NCBI RefSeq assembly: GCF_030733205.1
Contig: NZ_JASHJL010000032.1
Location: 1 to 57,440 of the forward strand
Source: Mameliella sp. MMSF_3455
Lineage (GTDB): Bacteria > Pseudomonadota > Alphaproteobacteria > Rhodobacterales > Rhodobacteraceae
Direction of reading: 5' to 3'
DNA: 57,440 nt
Shown here in pieces: positions 42,643 to 50,577 of the stretch. Within the stretch, counting starts at the first letter, position 1. Each line of letters opens with the position of its first letter. A model generated the notes under the pieces. That model was not told where the DNA came from. It saw only the letters and a program-made list of their open reading frames with translations, and did not search any database. The translations under genes were made by a program, and so were the position numbers.

Positions 42643-43357
42643 TTCGAGAGTTCCGGTTCTTCAGAAAATCATCGGCTATCGCCGTTCGCGTTCGCGGCTT
42701 GCCGAGAGGCAGCGAAGGGCGATGCAATTCTGAACCGGAACTCTCACGCACCAGCCTCAGACCGCTCCCGATCGCGCGCGGGTCATCCTCCAGAACCGCG
42801 CTCTCCGTCCCCTGCCCTTCTTCCTTTTGCGGCCACTCCTGATGACGCAACGCCTGCGCCGCATCTTTCATCCGGCCCATCTCACGGCTCATCGACTGCG
42901 CCAGATCAACGAGTTCGATCAGCACCGCGCGGTCCGCCTCTGAGACCTCCAGTCGGCCGCGATGCACCGCCTTGGCGAGGACCAGACCGGCGTCGCTTAC
43001 ATCCTTCGCCTGCCGCCACGCGGCGCAGAATTCCGCGACCAGATCACGGGGTACATCGAGGAAACCGCAGCGTCCGCGCAGCACCGCATTGAGCGCCTGC
43101 GAACGATTGGCAAAGCCCCGCGCGCGCCACTCCGCATCAAACGCTGCAAGCTCGGACTGGCTCGCCCGAAAGGCCACTGTCTCGCTCGGATCGCGCACCG
43201 CGATGCCCTCGCCCGCCTCCTCGTTCGCGAGCCGGTTCACATGACGCGGAGAGATGCCGAACGCCGCCGCCAGGTCCTTCGCGGTCTCGCCCGCCGCGAA
43301 GCGCCGCGCCACTTCGATGCGCTCTTCAAGCTTCAGGTTTCTCGCTGGCCTCGGCAC
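42635..43357 (-). CDS. MobC-like relaxosome accessory DNA-binding protein
   Basis: A 240-residue protein. The N-terminus has a resolvase-like helix-turn-helix (ARRFAAGETAKDLAAAFGISPRHVNRL, residues about 17-43). This is followed by a MobC-like region (VAFRASQSELAAFDAEWRARGFANRSQALNAVLRG, about 61-95), which in relaxosome proteins is of ribbon-helix-helix type. The C-terminal half is helical and charged. It probably binds the neighbouring oriT and helps the relaxase. The GTG at 43357 has GAGGGG eight bases upstream. Confidence 0.78.
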   Translation of the reverse strand: MPRPARNLKLEERIEVARRFAAGETAKDLAAAFGISPRHVNRLANEEAGEGIAVRDPSETVAFRASQSELAAFDAEWRARGFANRSQALNAVLRGRCGFLDVPRDLVAEFCAAWRQAKDVSDAGLVLAKAVHRGRLEVSEADRAVLIELVDLAQSMSREMGRMKDAAQALRHQEWPQKEEGQGTESAVLEDDPRAIGSGLRLVRESSGSELHRPSLPLGKPRTRTAIADDFLKNRNSRNG

Positions 43358-43768
43358 GGGTCAGACCCCTCGGACAAAATGTGCAAACATTGGCCATATC
43401 CTGCCAACGTCTTCCTTCTCTCCTTCGCTTATACTTCAATACATCACATTGTGCAATATTACGTTTTGCATGTTGTATCTTTTTGCGGGAAATGATGTGC
43501 ACTCACGACCGCCGCGCAGCGCGGCATGGAACGGGTCCCGCCCTCATCGATGCAGGACAACCAGGTCGAAAAAACTTCCGAAACTTGTGTTCAAGACGCA
43601 CGCGACGACAGACGAACCGGACGCTCGAGCCGGTCACGGGTCGGGCGCCAGGAACACGAAGACGGCCCGCGCGGGATGGCGCGGGTCACGCCCGTTTAGG
43701 GCGTCACAGTGTTGGTAAGTATCAGGGTCAAACCCCTGCGGATCCGAAGACCCGCAGGGGTGTCTGGG
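43358..43768. other. non-coding region upstream of the mobilisation genes, candidate oriT
   Basis: About 410 bases without a credible gene. Contents are an A/T-rich patch at 43430-43490 with an imperfect dyad (ATACA at 43439 against TTGCATGTTGTAT ending at 43478), a perfect 7-1-7 palindrome at 43511-43525, and a strong hairpin at 43732-43761. Inverted repeats next to relaxase and MobC genes are typical of oriT; I could not identify a nic site. Confidence 0.5.
43511..43525. repeat. perfect G/C-rich palindrome
   Basis: GCCGCGC and GCGCGGC are exact 7-base arms around a single A, about 155 bases upstream of the MobC-like gene. It may be a relaxosome-protein site. Confidence 0.5.
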
Positions 43769-43780
43769 TCAGTGACCCAG
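43732..43780 (-). terminator. double hairpin ending the 59-residue gene
   Basis: Ten-base arms ACCCCTGCGG and CCGCAGGGGT lie at 43732-43741 and 43752-43761 around a 10-base loop. Next to it is a perfect 8-1-8 palindrome at 43764-43780 that includes the stop codon of the small leftward gene. Read leftward the large stem is followed by TTTGA, so a factor-independent terminator is plausible. Confidence 0.5.
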
Positions 43781-43945
43781 TCCCTGATTGCGCAGATCGT
43801 CGTAGCGACTGCGGGCGATCAGCGCCTCGGTCTCGAGGCTGTCGAGTGTCTCGGGATGGGCGGCCTCATCAAAGGCGGTGAGGTAGGCCTCGAAGGCCAT
43901 GTCGGCTTGCAGTTCGGCGAGGTCGATGGATTGTTCGAGTGTCAT
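43769..43945 (-). CDS. small acidic helical protein, unknown function
   Basis: A 58-residue protein starting at the ATG at 43945, with AAAGGA about eight bases upstream. It is acidic and fully helical in character (LEQSIDLAELQADMAFEAYL, then LETEALIARSRYDDLRNQG). No family is recognised. It lies between the DUF736 gene and the MobC-like gene on the same strand and is closed by a double hairpin, so it is probably a real accessory gene of the mobilisation region. Confidence 0.55.
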   Translation of the reverse strand: MTLEQSIDLAELQADMAFEAYLTAFDEAAHPETLDSLETEALIARSRYDDLRNQGLGH

Positions 43946-44577
43946 GGTGTGATCCTTTCCTTTGATCGTCGTTGGACGGATCGTGGAAAAGACCGGGGGC
44001 ATGAGAGCGGGCTGCACCCGGCACGGGGCGGAATGAAATGGAGCACGCCGGGGGCAGGTTTGTTGTGAGCGATGCCCAGCAGCGCTCAAGGCGTCAGCCG
44101 TCCAGAAACCTGCCCCCGGCGTTGCCGACCGCTCTACCCCGGGCTAGCGATCTCTAAGGCCAACAGGTCGACGGAAAGGCGCGCGGCGGTGGCCCTGACG
44201 TGAGACGTGGCCCCCGGACTCATGTCGTTGATCTGCGGTTTCTACCCTCGCGGCACATTGTAAATTCGCCACCCCGGGAAGCATCGCGAAGACGGTCCTG
44301 GCGCGGTTTGCTCGACTGAGAGAAGGAGTGCGCTTGGCTCGCTCAGCCGGCTGCCAGTTCTCCGGCTGACATTCGGTTCCGCCTCGGGTTCGCGCGATCC
44401 TCGCTGTCGCTGAACAGAAAGATCGGCGTCGCATGGCGACCGATCCAGTCTGACTATCCACCACTGTGACCGCGTCCGAAATATGCCGCGTTCTTCGGGC
44501 ACCGGCATCCGGCCCGTCCTTGGGGCGAACCTAAGAACAAGAAATAGCCAGACCGCCGGAGCGGCCTGGCCGTTGGC
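43946..44577. other. gene-poor stretch with a large inverted repeat
   Basis: About 630 bases with no open frame I believe. The main structure is the 17-bp inverted repeat at 44045-44122. The remainder, 44123-44577, is G/C-rich and shows nothing recognisable; short leftward frames here look like chance. Confidence 0.45.
44045..44122. repeat. perfect 17-bp inverted repeat with nested stem
   Basis: ACGCCGGGGGCAGGTTT at 44045-44061 is exactly complementary to 44106-44122. The 44-base loop contains a second stem, TGAGCG (44066-44071) against CGCTCA (44083-44088). A long, exact, G/C-rich stem in mobilisation DNA could be part of oriT, a plasmid single-strand origin, a recombination site or a structured RNA. 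Confidence 0.65.
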
Positions 44578-44916
44578 TTAGGCGGCGTCTTTGGGACCCC
44601 AGGGAATGACGGCCTGCACGGACAGATCGTCCTGGTTTGCGGCCTTGCCGAGGTTGGCGTTGAAGCCGTGGTCGCGGATGGTCAGCGTGTAGTAGTCGGC
44701 GCCGGTCTCCTTGTTCTGCTTCTTCCAGATACCGCCGCACTCGACCAGCTTGCCGCGCGGGGAGCGGCCGAGGACGCGGTGCGTGGGGGCCATCGGGTTC
44801 GTGCTCGCGACGGGTTCGACCGTGATGTCGAGGTCGAAGGTCAGGGTCGAGATGGAGCCTGTGCCCTTGGCGGTTTCGATGTCGGCGCTGGTGAATTTGA
44901 TGCAGTTCGTGGTCAT
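44578..44916 (-). CDS. DUF736-family protein
   Basis: A 112-residue protein of the DUF736 family, which is widespread on alphaproteobacterial plasmids and conjugative elements and has no proven function. Family-like features are TSADIETAKGTGSISTLTFDLD at the N-terminus, RVLGRSPRGKLVECGGIWKKQ in the middle and YYTLTIRDHGFNANLGKAANQDD towards the end. I start at the ATG at 44916 because AAGGAGAAGAG lies directly upstream; a longer in-frame extension has no ribosome site. It heads the leftward mobilisation block. Confidence 0.85.
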   Translation of the reverse strand: MTTNCIKFTSADIETAKGTGSISTLTFDLDITVEPVASTNPMAPTHRVLGRSPRGKLVECGGIWKKQNKETGADYYTLTIRDHGFNANLGKAANQDDLSVQAVIPWGPKDAA

Positions 44917-45472
44917 TGCTCTTCTCCTTGTTTGCGTTGCAATGATGGTCACCTTGCAGCTGGCCAAGGCCCGGCCACACCGAAGGCGAAGCGCAGCGGA
45001 GAGGGGCAGGCGCCGGTGTTTTTGGCTCGCGAGGAATGACCCGCAGGGTCAGGGGAAAAAGATCGGCGACAACCCTTGTGGGCGGGACGACAGCTGCGAC
45101 CAGCATGTCATGCAAAGCAACACATCGGGAGAAGTGCGGTAGCCGCGAAGGAAGGTGGGTGAACAGCCGAGGGAGATGCTGCCCTTCTTCGGCGCTTGCC
45201 GTCCTTGATCTTTGCCAACCAGAACGGTTCGAACCCGAACGCCACGACCGCGACAATCAAGATAGACCGTACGCCGCACCTCGGCAGGATTGGCAGTAAG
45301 CTGGAACGATGGCGTCTTGAGCAGGCCAGAGACAGGCCAACGATCAGCTTGACCTAATTTGCGAATTAGCCGTCTCCTCGAGTTGTCTGCCAGAAGTACC
45401 GCCCCAGACCGAAACTCTCTGTAATCTAGCTACTGAGTTCGCGGCCTTGACAATCTGGCTGCAACGGCGTAT
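44917..45472. other. gap between DUF736 gene and restriction operon
   Basis: About 560 bases with no credible gene on either strand. It must contain the divergent promoters for the DUF736 gene and the restriction operon, but I could not identify clear -35/-10 elements. Confidence 0.4.
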
Positions 45473-45493
45473 CTCTGTATGGACAATACAGAG
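45473..45493 (+). promoter_or_regulatory. perfect hairpin over the start of the restriction operon
   Basis: CTCTGTAT (45473-45480) and ATACAGAG (45486-45493) are exact 8-base arms around a GGACA loop. The first ATG of the operon (45479-45481) lies across the left arm and loop. The GAGGA that could serve a TTG start at 45503 lies in and beside the right arm. The element could be a repressor operator or a translational block. Confidence 0.6.
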
Positions 45494-46096
45494 GAATCGA
45501 TCTTGAGGCTTGGTGACATTTGCGAAATTTGGTCAGGGCACACCGCAAGAGGGCGCTTAGAGGTTTCCCCGGAAGGCGGGCGGCTTGCCGTCCAGCTTCG
45601 CGACATCCAGCCCGATGACGATTTGGCCGCTAGGCCATTGCAGCGTTATGCACTGGATGGTCTACCCGAGCGCCATGTTGTGCGCGGGGGAGAAGTGATC
45701 TTCAAGTCACGTGGCGAGCCTAACGTAGCGGCGCCCGTTAACACGAAACTTGAAGAACCGATTGTCGTTATCCTGCCGCTCGTCATTTTGCGCCCTAAGG
45801 CGGGTCTTACGCTGCCGGACTACCTCGCCTGGGCGATCAATCAGCCAAGGTCCCAGAGATACTTCGACACAGAAGCACAAGGGACCAGCATGCGGATGAT
45901 ATCCAAGGCCGTACTCGAGGAGCTGGACGTGCCATTGCCCGATATCGAAACTCAGGCACGTATTGTTGCAATTCATAAGCTTGCAAAGCGCGAGGGTGCA
46001 TTGCTCCGCGACCTGGCTGATCGCCGAGAGCAGCTTTCATCCATTATTCTGGCTGAGCGCGCCCGCGCCGGTCGCAAAAAGGAACTCTTCCAATGA
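45479..46096 (+). CDS. half-length HsdS (single target-recognition domain)
   Basis: A 205-residue protein with one type I specificity unit: a recognition domain (LRLGDICEIWSGHTARGRLEV through SRGEPNVAAPV) and one conserved helix (LEELDVPLPDIETQARIVAIHKLAKREGALLRDL). A standard HsdS has two of each. Such half subunits can dimerise to recognise symmetric sites or exchange with the full HsdS; here a full HsdS is also encoded. The start is either the ATG at 45479, which has no ribosome site, or a TTG at 45503 with GAGGA upstream. It overlaps hsdM by four bases. Confidence 0.8.
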   Translation: MDNTEESILRLGDICEIWSGHTARGRLEVSPEGGRLAVQLRDIQPDDDLAARPLQRYALDGLPERHVVRGGEVIFKSRGEPNVAAPVNTKLEEPIVVILPLVILRPKAGLTLPDYLAWAINQPRSQRYFDTEAQGTSMRMISKAVLEELDVPLPDIETQARIVAIHKLAKREGALLRDLADRREQLSSIILAERARAGRKKELFQ

Positions 46097-47610
46097 CAGA
46101 TCAGGTTACCCAACAGCAGATCAACCAGACCGCTTGGGCGGCCTGCGACACCTTCCGGGGCGCCGTCGATGCCGGTCAGTACAAGGACTACATCCTCGTG
46201 ATGTTGTTCCTGAAGTACATTTCGGACCTCTGGAATGATCATATCGAGACCTACCGCAAGCAATACGGGGACGATGATGCGCGCATCCGTCGGCGGTTGG
46301 AACGTGAGCGCTTCATCCTTCCCGAGGGCGCCAGCTTCTACGATCTCTACGCGCAGCGAAACGAGCCCAACATCGGCGAGCTGATCAACATCGCGCTTGA
46401 AAAGATCGAGGACGCGAACCGCGCAAAGCTCGAAGGCGTCTTCCGCAATATCGACTTCAATTCCGAGGCCAATCTCGGCCGCCCGAAGGATCGCAACCGC
46501 CGCCTCAAGAACATGCTTGAGGACTTCGCCAAGCCCGCGCTCGACCTGCGCCCGTCGCGGGTGACCGAGGACATCATTGGCGAGTGCTACATCTACCTGA
46601 TTTCCCGCTTCGCCTCGGACGCCGGCAAGAAGGCAGGCGAGTTCTATACCCCAACCGCCGTTTCCGGACTGCTGGCCAAGCTGGTCGCGCCTCAGCCGGG
46701 CGATACCATCTGCGATCCGGCATGTGGGTCGGGCTCTCTGCTTATTCAGGCATCACAGGAAGTCGGGTCCGAAAACTTCGCCCTCTACGGGCAAGAGGTG
46801 AACGGCGCGACTTGGGCGCTGGCCCGCATGAACATGTTCCTGCACGCCAAGGACGCGGCCCGCATCGAATGGTGCGACACGCTGAATAGCCCGACGCTGG
46901 TCGAGGGCGATCACCTCATGCGCTTCGACGTGGTGCTCGCCAATCCGCCGTTCTCGCTCGACAAGTGGGGCGCGGAGGATGCGGACAGCGACCAGTACAA
47001 ACGGTTCTGGCGCGGTGTGCCGCCCAAGTCCAAGGGCGACTACGCCTTCATCACCCACATGATCGAGATCGCCAAGCGGCAGTCCGGCCGCGTGGCCGTG
47101 ATCGTGCCGCATGGCGTGCTGTTCCGGGGCGGGGCCGAGGGGCGCATCCGGCAGCAGCTGATCGAGGAAAACCTTCTCGATGCCGTCGTCGGCCTGCCCG
47201 CCAACCTGTTCACCACCACAGGGATCCCGGTCGCCATCCTGATCTTCGACCGCTCGCGAGAGGAAGGCGGCGCGAACGCGGGCCGGCGCGACGTGCTGTT
47301 CATCGACGCCAGCAAGGAGTTCACGCCGGGCAAGACCCAGAACGTGATGGACGACGCGCATGTGGCGAGGGTGCTGGAGACCTACAGCACCCGCGCCGAG
47401 GTCGAGCGGTATTCGCACCGGGCCAGCCCGGAGGAAATCGCCGAGAACGGCTACAACCTCAACATCCCCCGCTACGTCGACACGTTCGAGCCGGAGGAGG
47501 AGATCGACGTCGCCGCCGTGCAGAAGGACATCCTGCGGATCGAGGCCGAACTGGCCGACGTTCGGGCGAAGATGGCCGGGTATCTGAAGGAGCTCGGCGT
47601 TGATGCGTGA
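46093..47610 (+). CDS. hsdM: type I restriction-modification methyltransferase subunit HsdM
   Basis: A 505-residue adenine methyltransferase. The N-terminal HsdM helical domain contains QQQINQTAWAACDTFRGAVD and ILVMLFLKYISDLW. The SAM-binding motif DPACGSGSLLIQAS begins near residue 208 and the catalytic NPPF is at 284-287 in VLANPPFSLDKWG. The C-terminal helices contact HsdS. With HsdS it methylates adenine at the system's target. It overlaps both neighbouring genes. Confidence 0.95.
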   Translation: MTDQVTQQQINQTAWAACDTFRGAVDAGQYKDYILVMLFLKYISDLWNDHIETYRKQYGDDDARIRRRLERERFILPEGASFYDLYAQRNEPNIGELINIALEKIEDANRAKLEGVFRNIDFNSEANLGRPKDRNRRLKNMLEDFAKPALDLRPSRVTEDIIGECYIYLISRFASDAGKKAGEFYTPTAVSGLLAKLVAPQPGDTICDPACGSGSLLIQASQEVGSENFALYGQEVNGATWALARMNMFLHAKDAARIEWCDTLNSPTLVEGDHLMRFDVVLANPPFSLDKWGAEDADSDQYKRFWRGVPPKSKGDYAFITHMIEIAKRQSGRVAVIVPHGVLFRGGAEGRIRQQLIEENLLDAVVGLPANLFTTTGIPVAILIFDRSREEGGANAGRRDVLFIDASKEFTPGKTQNVMDDAHVARVLETYSTRAEVERYSHRASPEEIAENGYNLNIPRYVDTFEPEEEIDVAAVQKDILRIEAELADVRAKMAGYLKELGVDA

Positions 47611-48907
47611 CGGAACGACTTCGGCGAAAGAAAGCGCGCGGAGCCGTGCCGCTGAGCGAGACCTCGGCCGACTTGGCGTGACCACGGTTCCGGATGGCTG
47701 GAAGCTATCAACCGTGGGCAAGGCTTGCACGATCCGAAACGATCTTCGCTTGCCGTTGTCGGTCGAAACAAGAGCGGTGATGCAGGGAGAGTATCCGTAT
47801 TACGGCCCGACCGGCATTCTCGATTACATTGATGAGTTTCGCGCTGAAGGTGAGTTTGCGCTCATTGGCGAAGATGGCGATCATTTTCTCGACACGGAGA
47901 AGAAGAGCCAGACCGTTAGGGTGTCCGGGCGGTTCAACGTCAACAACCACGCTCATTTGATCGCGAGCGGTAAGGGCTGCGCAGTCGACTGGTTCTTTCA
48001 GTTCTTTAGGCACCGAGACATTTCGCATTCGCTCACCCGTCAAGGCGCCGGGCGCTACAAGCTCACGAAGCAGGCGCTCGAAAAGCTCCCGATCTTGCTG
48101 CCCCCGCTCCCCGAACAGCGCAAGATCGCCGAAATCCTGCGGACTTGGGACGAGGCGCTCGAAAAACTCACTGCCCTCCGCGCGGCGAAGCTCAGGCGGC
48201 ACCGGGGACTCACGATGGCGTTGGCCTTCGGCGCCAAGCAGCTAGACCGCTTCCGGAGGACTGACGAGGTAGCGCCCTACAGGTGGTTTCAGCTTCCTGC
48301 ATCATGGGGCTGCCGCCCTATCGGCGATTTGGCCACAGAAGTCTCGGAGCGGAATGGTGCAGTTGACCAGCACGAAGTTCTCTCATGCTCGAAGCACGAC
48401 GGCTTCGTGCGGTCGCTGGAGTACTTCAAGAAGCAGGTCTTCAGCGCCGACCTGACCGGCTATAAGAAAATCTGGCGCGGCGATTTCGGCTTCCCCAGCA
48501 ACCACGTCGAGGAAGGGTCGATCGGCCTCCAGAACCTCACTGATATCGGCGTCGTCAGTCCCATCTACACTGTCTTCCGCTTCAGCCCAGACGAGGTGAG
48601 TGCAGAATACGCATTTGCGGTTCTGAAGACGGAACTCTACCGGCACATCTTTGAGGTAAGTACCAGCGCCTCGGTGGACCGGCGCGGCAGCCTCCGCTGG
48701 AGCGATTTTTCTCGCCTCCCGTTTCCGGTGCCGCCGTTGGATGAACAGAAAGCCATCGTCGAAGTTCTGAACACTGCGCGGGACGACCTCGCCGCCACAG
48801 AACGAGAAATCGAAGCGGTCACCCGGCAGAAGCGCGGCCTGATGCAGAAGCTGCTGACGGGTGAGTGGCGCGTGAAATTGAAGAGTGACCAGAAGGAATT
48901 TTCATGA
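47603..48907 (+). CDS. hsdS: type I restriction specificity subunit HsdS
   Basis: A 434-residue specificity protein with two recognition domains. The first runs from PDGWKLSTVGKACTIRND to LPILLPPLPEQRKIAEILRTWDEALEKL, the second from LPASWGCRPIGDLATEVSERN to LPFPVPPLDEQKAIVEVLNTARDDL, each followed by its long helix. It directs HsdM and HsdR to a split DNA site. I use the ATG at 47603, with AAGGAG ten bases upstream. Its stop overlaps the next gene. Confidence 0.93.
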   Translation: MRDGTTSAKESARSRAAERDLGRLGVTTVPDGWKLSTVGKACTIRNDLRLPLSVETRAVMQGEYPYYGPTGILDYIDEFRAEGEFALIGEDGDHFLDTEKKSQTVRVSGRFNVNNHAHLIASGKGCAVDWFFQFFRHRDISHSLTRQGAGRYKLTKQALEKLPILLPPLPEQRKIAEILRTWDEALEKLTALRAAKLRRHRGLTMALAFGAKQLDRFRRTDEVAPYRWFQLPASWGCRPIGDLATEVSERNGAVDQHEVLSCSKHDGFVRSLEYFKKQVFSADLTGYKKIWRGDFGFPSNHVEEGSIGLQNLTDIGVVSPIYTVFRFSPDEVSAEYAFAVLKTELYRHIFEVSTSASVDRRGSLRWSDFSRLPFPVPPLDEQKAIVEVLNTARDDLAATEREIEAVTRQKRGLMQKLLTGEWRVKLKSDQKEFS

Positions 48908-50577
48908 CCGACAATATTCAGAAGCTATCCATCCGCCTCCTGAAGGACGGTGTCGAACCTGCAGATGCCCTCCGCGACGGTGTCGACTTGGAGAACTGGC
49001 CCAAGATCGAAGGCGCCAAGATCGCGCTGGACACGATGGGTGGCAACCCGCCGAAGTGGTCCGGTTTCCTGGGGCTGTCCGCGGACGAAAAAAAGAAGGT
49101 CTGGAACAACACCGCATACGGTCTGGTCTTTCTGCAGACGTCTGGCCGCTGGTTCGCCGTGTCATTCGGTATGGGTCATGTGAAATTGGACCCCTCCAAG
49201 TTCGAGCAGGACTTCGGTCTTCGGGTCGTCCTCAACTCGGTGGACGAAGAGCAGTTGAAGAGCGCCGATGTCCGGACGCCCGACGAGAACACCTTGTCCC
49301 GGCGCAGCCAGACGAGTCGCGGGTCCGACCAGACGGCCTTCGCGATCGACGTCGAACGCGATATCATTCGCGGGTTGGCCGGCACTCCCAAGGACAAGGA
49401 CTTCGCGACACGGGTCGCCGGCAGTGATGCATTGTCCATGGATCGCCGTCTGAAGGTGGCTGACCTTCCGAAAGCCTGCGCCGACGCGCTCTCCGTATAT
49501 GCGAAGGACGCCTACAAGAACCACTTCGGATGGGTCGACCAGATCAAACACGTGCGCGAAGCCGACCTTCTTGAGAAGCTGGATGATGCCGCTGCCGCGA
49601 AGCTCGAGGCTGTCATCGGTGGAGCAGACCCGGATGGCCTGCACTTGGCCTTTCCCATCATCTACGACCCAGAAAAGGGCGCCTGCATTCGCTACAAGGG
49701 CTTCCGCAGCAAGCTTGTGTTCCCCGACCTCGATCTCTCCGGTTACCTGGGCGCCCTTCAGGAGCAGGGCGTGACGAGTTTCTCGGCCGACGATCTCAGG
49801 AAGCATGCTGTCCACGAGGTCGACGACGAGGGCAAGGACTGCGGCAAGAGCTGGAAGATTGGCGAGTGTCTTGTTCTCGAAGCCGAGGTTGATGGCCATA
49901 CCTACGTGCTCTCCGGCGGACGCTGGTATCAGGTCGCTCAGGACTATGCTCAGGAGTTAGTGAAGTTCTTCGACGAACTACCAAAGGAAGAACTTCCAGA
50001 CGCGCTCCCCGATGAAAATGAGGAGAAGTACAACAGGCGCTTGAAGAAAGACGTGCCTGAGCTTCTCTGCCTCGATCGCAAACTCATCAAGCCCACCGGC
50101 TGGACCACGACGGTTGAAGCTTGCGATTTCCTCGATAAGGGCTCGCGCATCATCCACGTGAAGGACAAGACTTCGTCCTCGCGCCTCAGTCACTTGTTCA
50201 ACCAGGGCACGGTTTCCGGTCGGATCTTGATCGTTGATGGAGCCGCTCGCGACCTTGTCAGGGGCAAGATCGCCGAGGTTGAAGCCGAGACCGGTCAGGC
50301 GGACTTCGCGAAAATAATTCCGACTGCAGCAAGCAACTTCCAGTCGCGGGACTACACCATCGTCTATGCCGTCATCGGAACCGGTGACGTGCCGAAGCTT
50401 CCTTTCTTCAGCCTTGTCACGCTTCGCCAGGCCGTCCGCGATCTCAAGGCACTGGGCTACAAAGCAGCGTTTGCTTGGATCAAGAAGCCGGCTGCCGTCG
50501 GTGTGAAGCCATCGAAGCCCACAGAAGACGATCAAGATGACGGCGAGGTGATTGACCCCGCAGACGAGGTAGCATGA
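48904..50577 (+). CDS. TIGR04141/DUF6119-like protein in the restriction operon
   Basis: A 557-residue protein that matches my recollection of the TIGR04141 sporadically distributed family (DUF6119). It has an opening KLSIRLLKDGVEPADALRDG, then GLVFLQTSGRWFAVSFGMGHVKL, FEQDFGLRVVLNSVD, the RRSQTSRGSDQTAFAIDVERDIIRG-type segment near residue 130, and LSHLFNQGTVSGRIL near 430. The family is reported from mobile and defence settings, with a nuclease-like role suspected but, to my knowledge, not settled. Here it is translationally coupled between hsdS and hsdR by ATGA overlaps on both sides, which argues that it works with the restriction complex. Confidence 0.78.
   Translation: MTDNIQKLSIRLLKDGVEPADALRDGVDLENWPKIEGAKIALDTMGGNPPKWSGFLGLSADEKKKVWNNTAYGLVFLQTSGRWFAVSFGMGHVKLDPSKFEQDFGLRVVLNSVDEEQLKSADVRTPDENTLSRRSQTSRGSDQTAFAIDVERDIIRGLAGTPKDKDFATRVAGSDALSMDRRLKVADLPKACADALSVYAKDAYKNHFGWVDQIKHVREADLLEKLDDAAAAKLEAVIGGADPDGLHLAFPIIYDPEKGACIRYKGFRSKLVFPDLDLSGYLGALQEQGVTSFSADDLRKHAVHEVDDEGKDCGKSWKIGECLVLEAEVDGHTYVLSGGRWYQVAQDYAQELVKFFDELPKEELPDALPDENEEKYNRRLKKDVPELLCLDRKLIKPTGWTTTVEACDFLDKGSRIIHVKDKTSSSRLSHLFNQGTVSGRILIVDGAARDLVRGKIAEVEAETGQADFAKIIPTAASNFQSRDYTIVYAVIGTGDVPKLPFFSLVTLRQAVRDLKALGYKAAFAWIKKPAAVGVKPSKPTEDDQDDGEVIDPADEVA

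Noticed and set aside
41488-43092. 534-codon rightward open frame opposite the relaxase gene
   Set aside because: It is a shadow of G/C-rich codons. The leftward frame has a clear relaxase with a three-histidine motif, while this one is rich in R, H and A without motifs.
44531-45256. 241-codon leftward frame across the DUF736 gene and the gap beyond
   Set aside because: It is in a different frame from the DUF736 gene, very rich in R, P and H, and has no recognisable domain.
46753-47730. 325-codon leftward frame over hsdM
   Set aside because: Antisense to the methyltransferase core, which has intact SAM and NPPF motifs.
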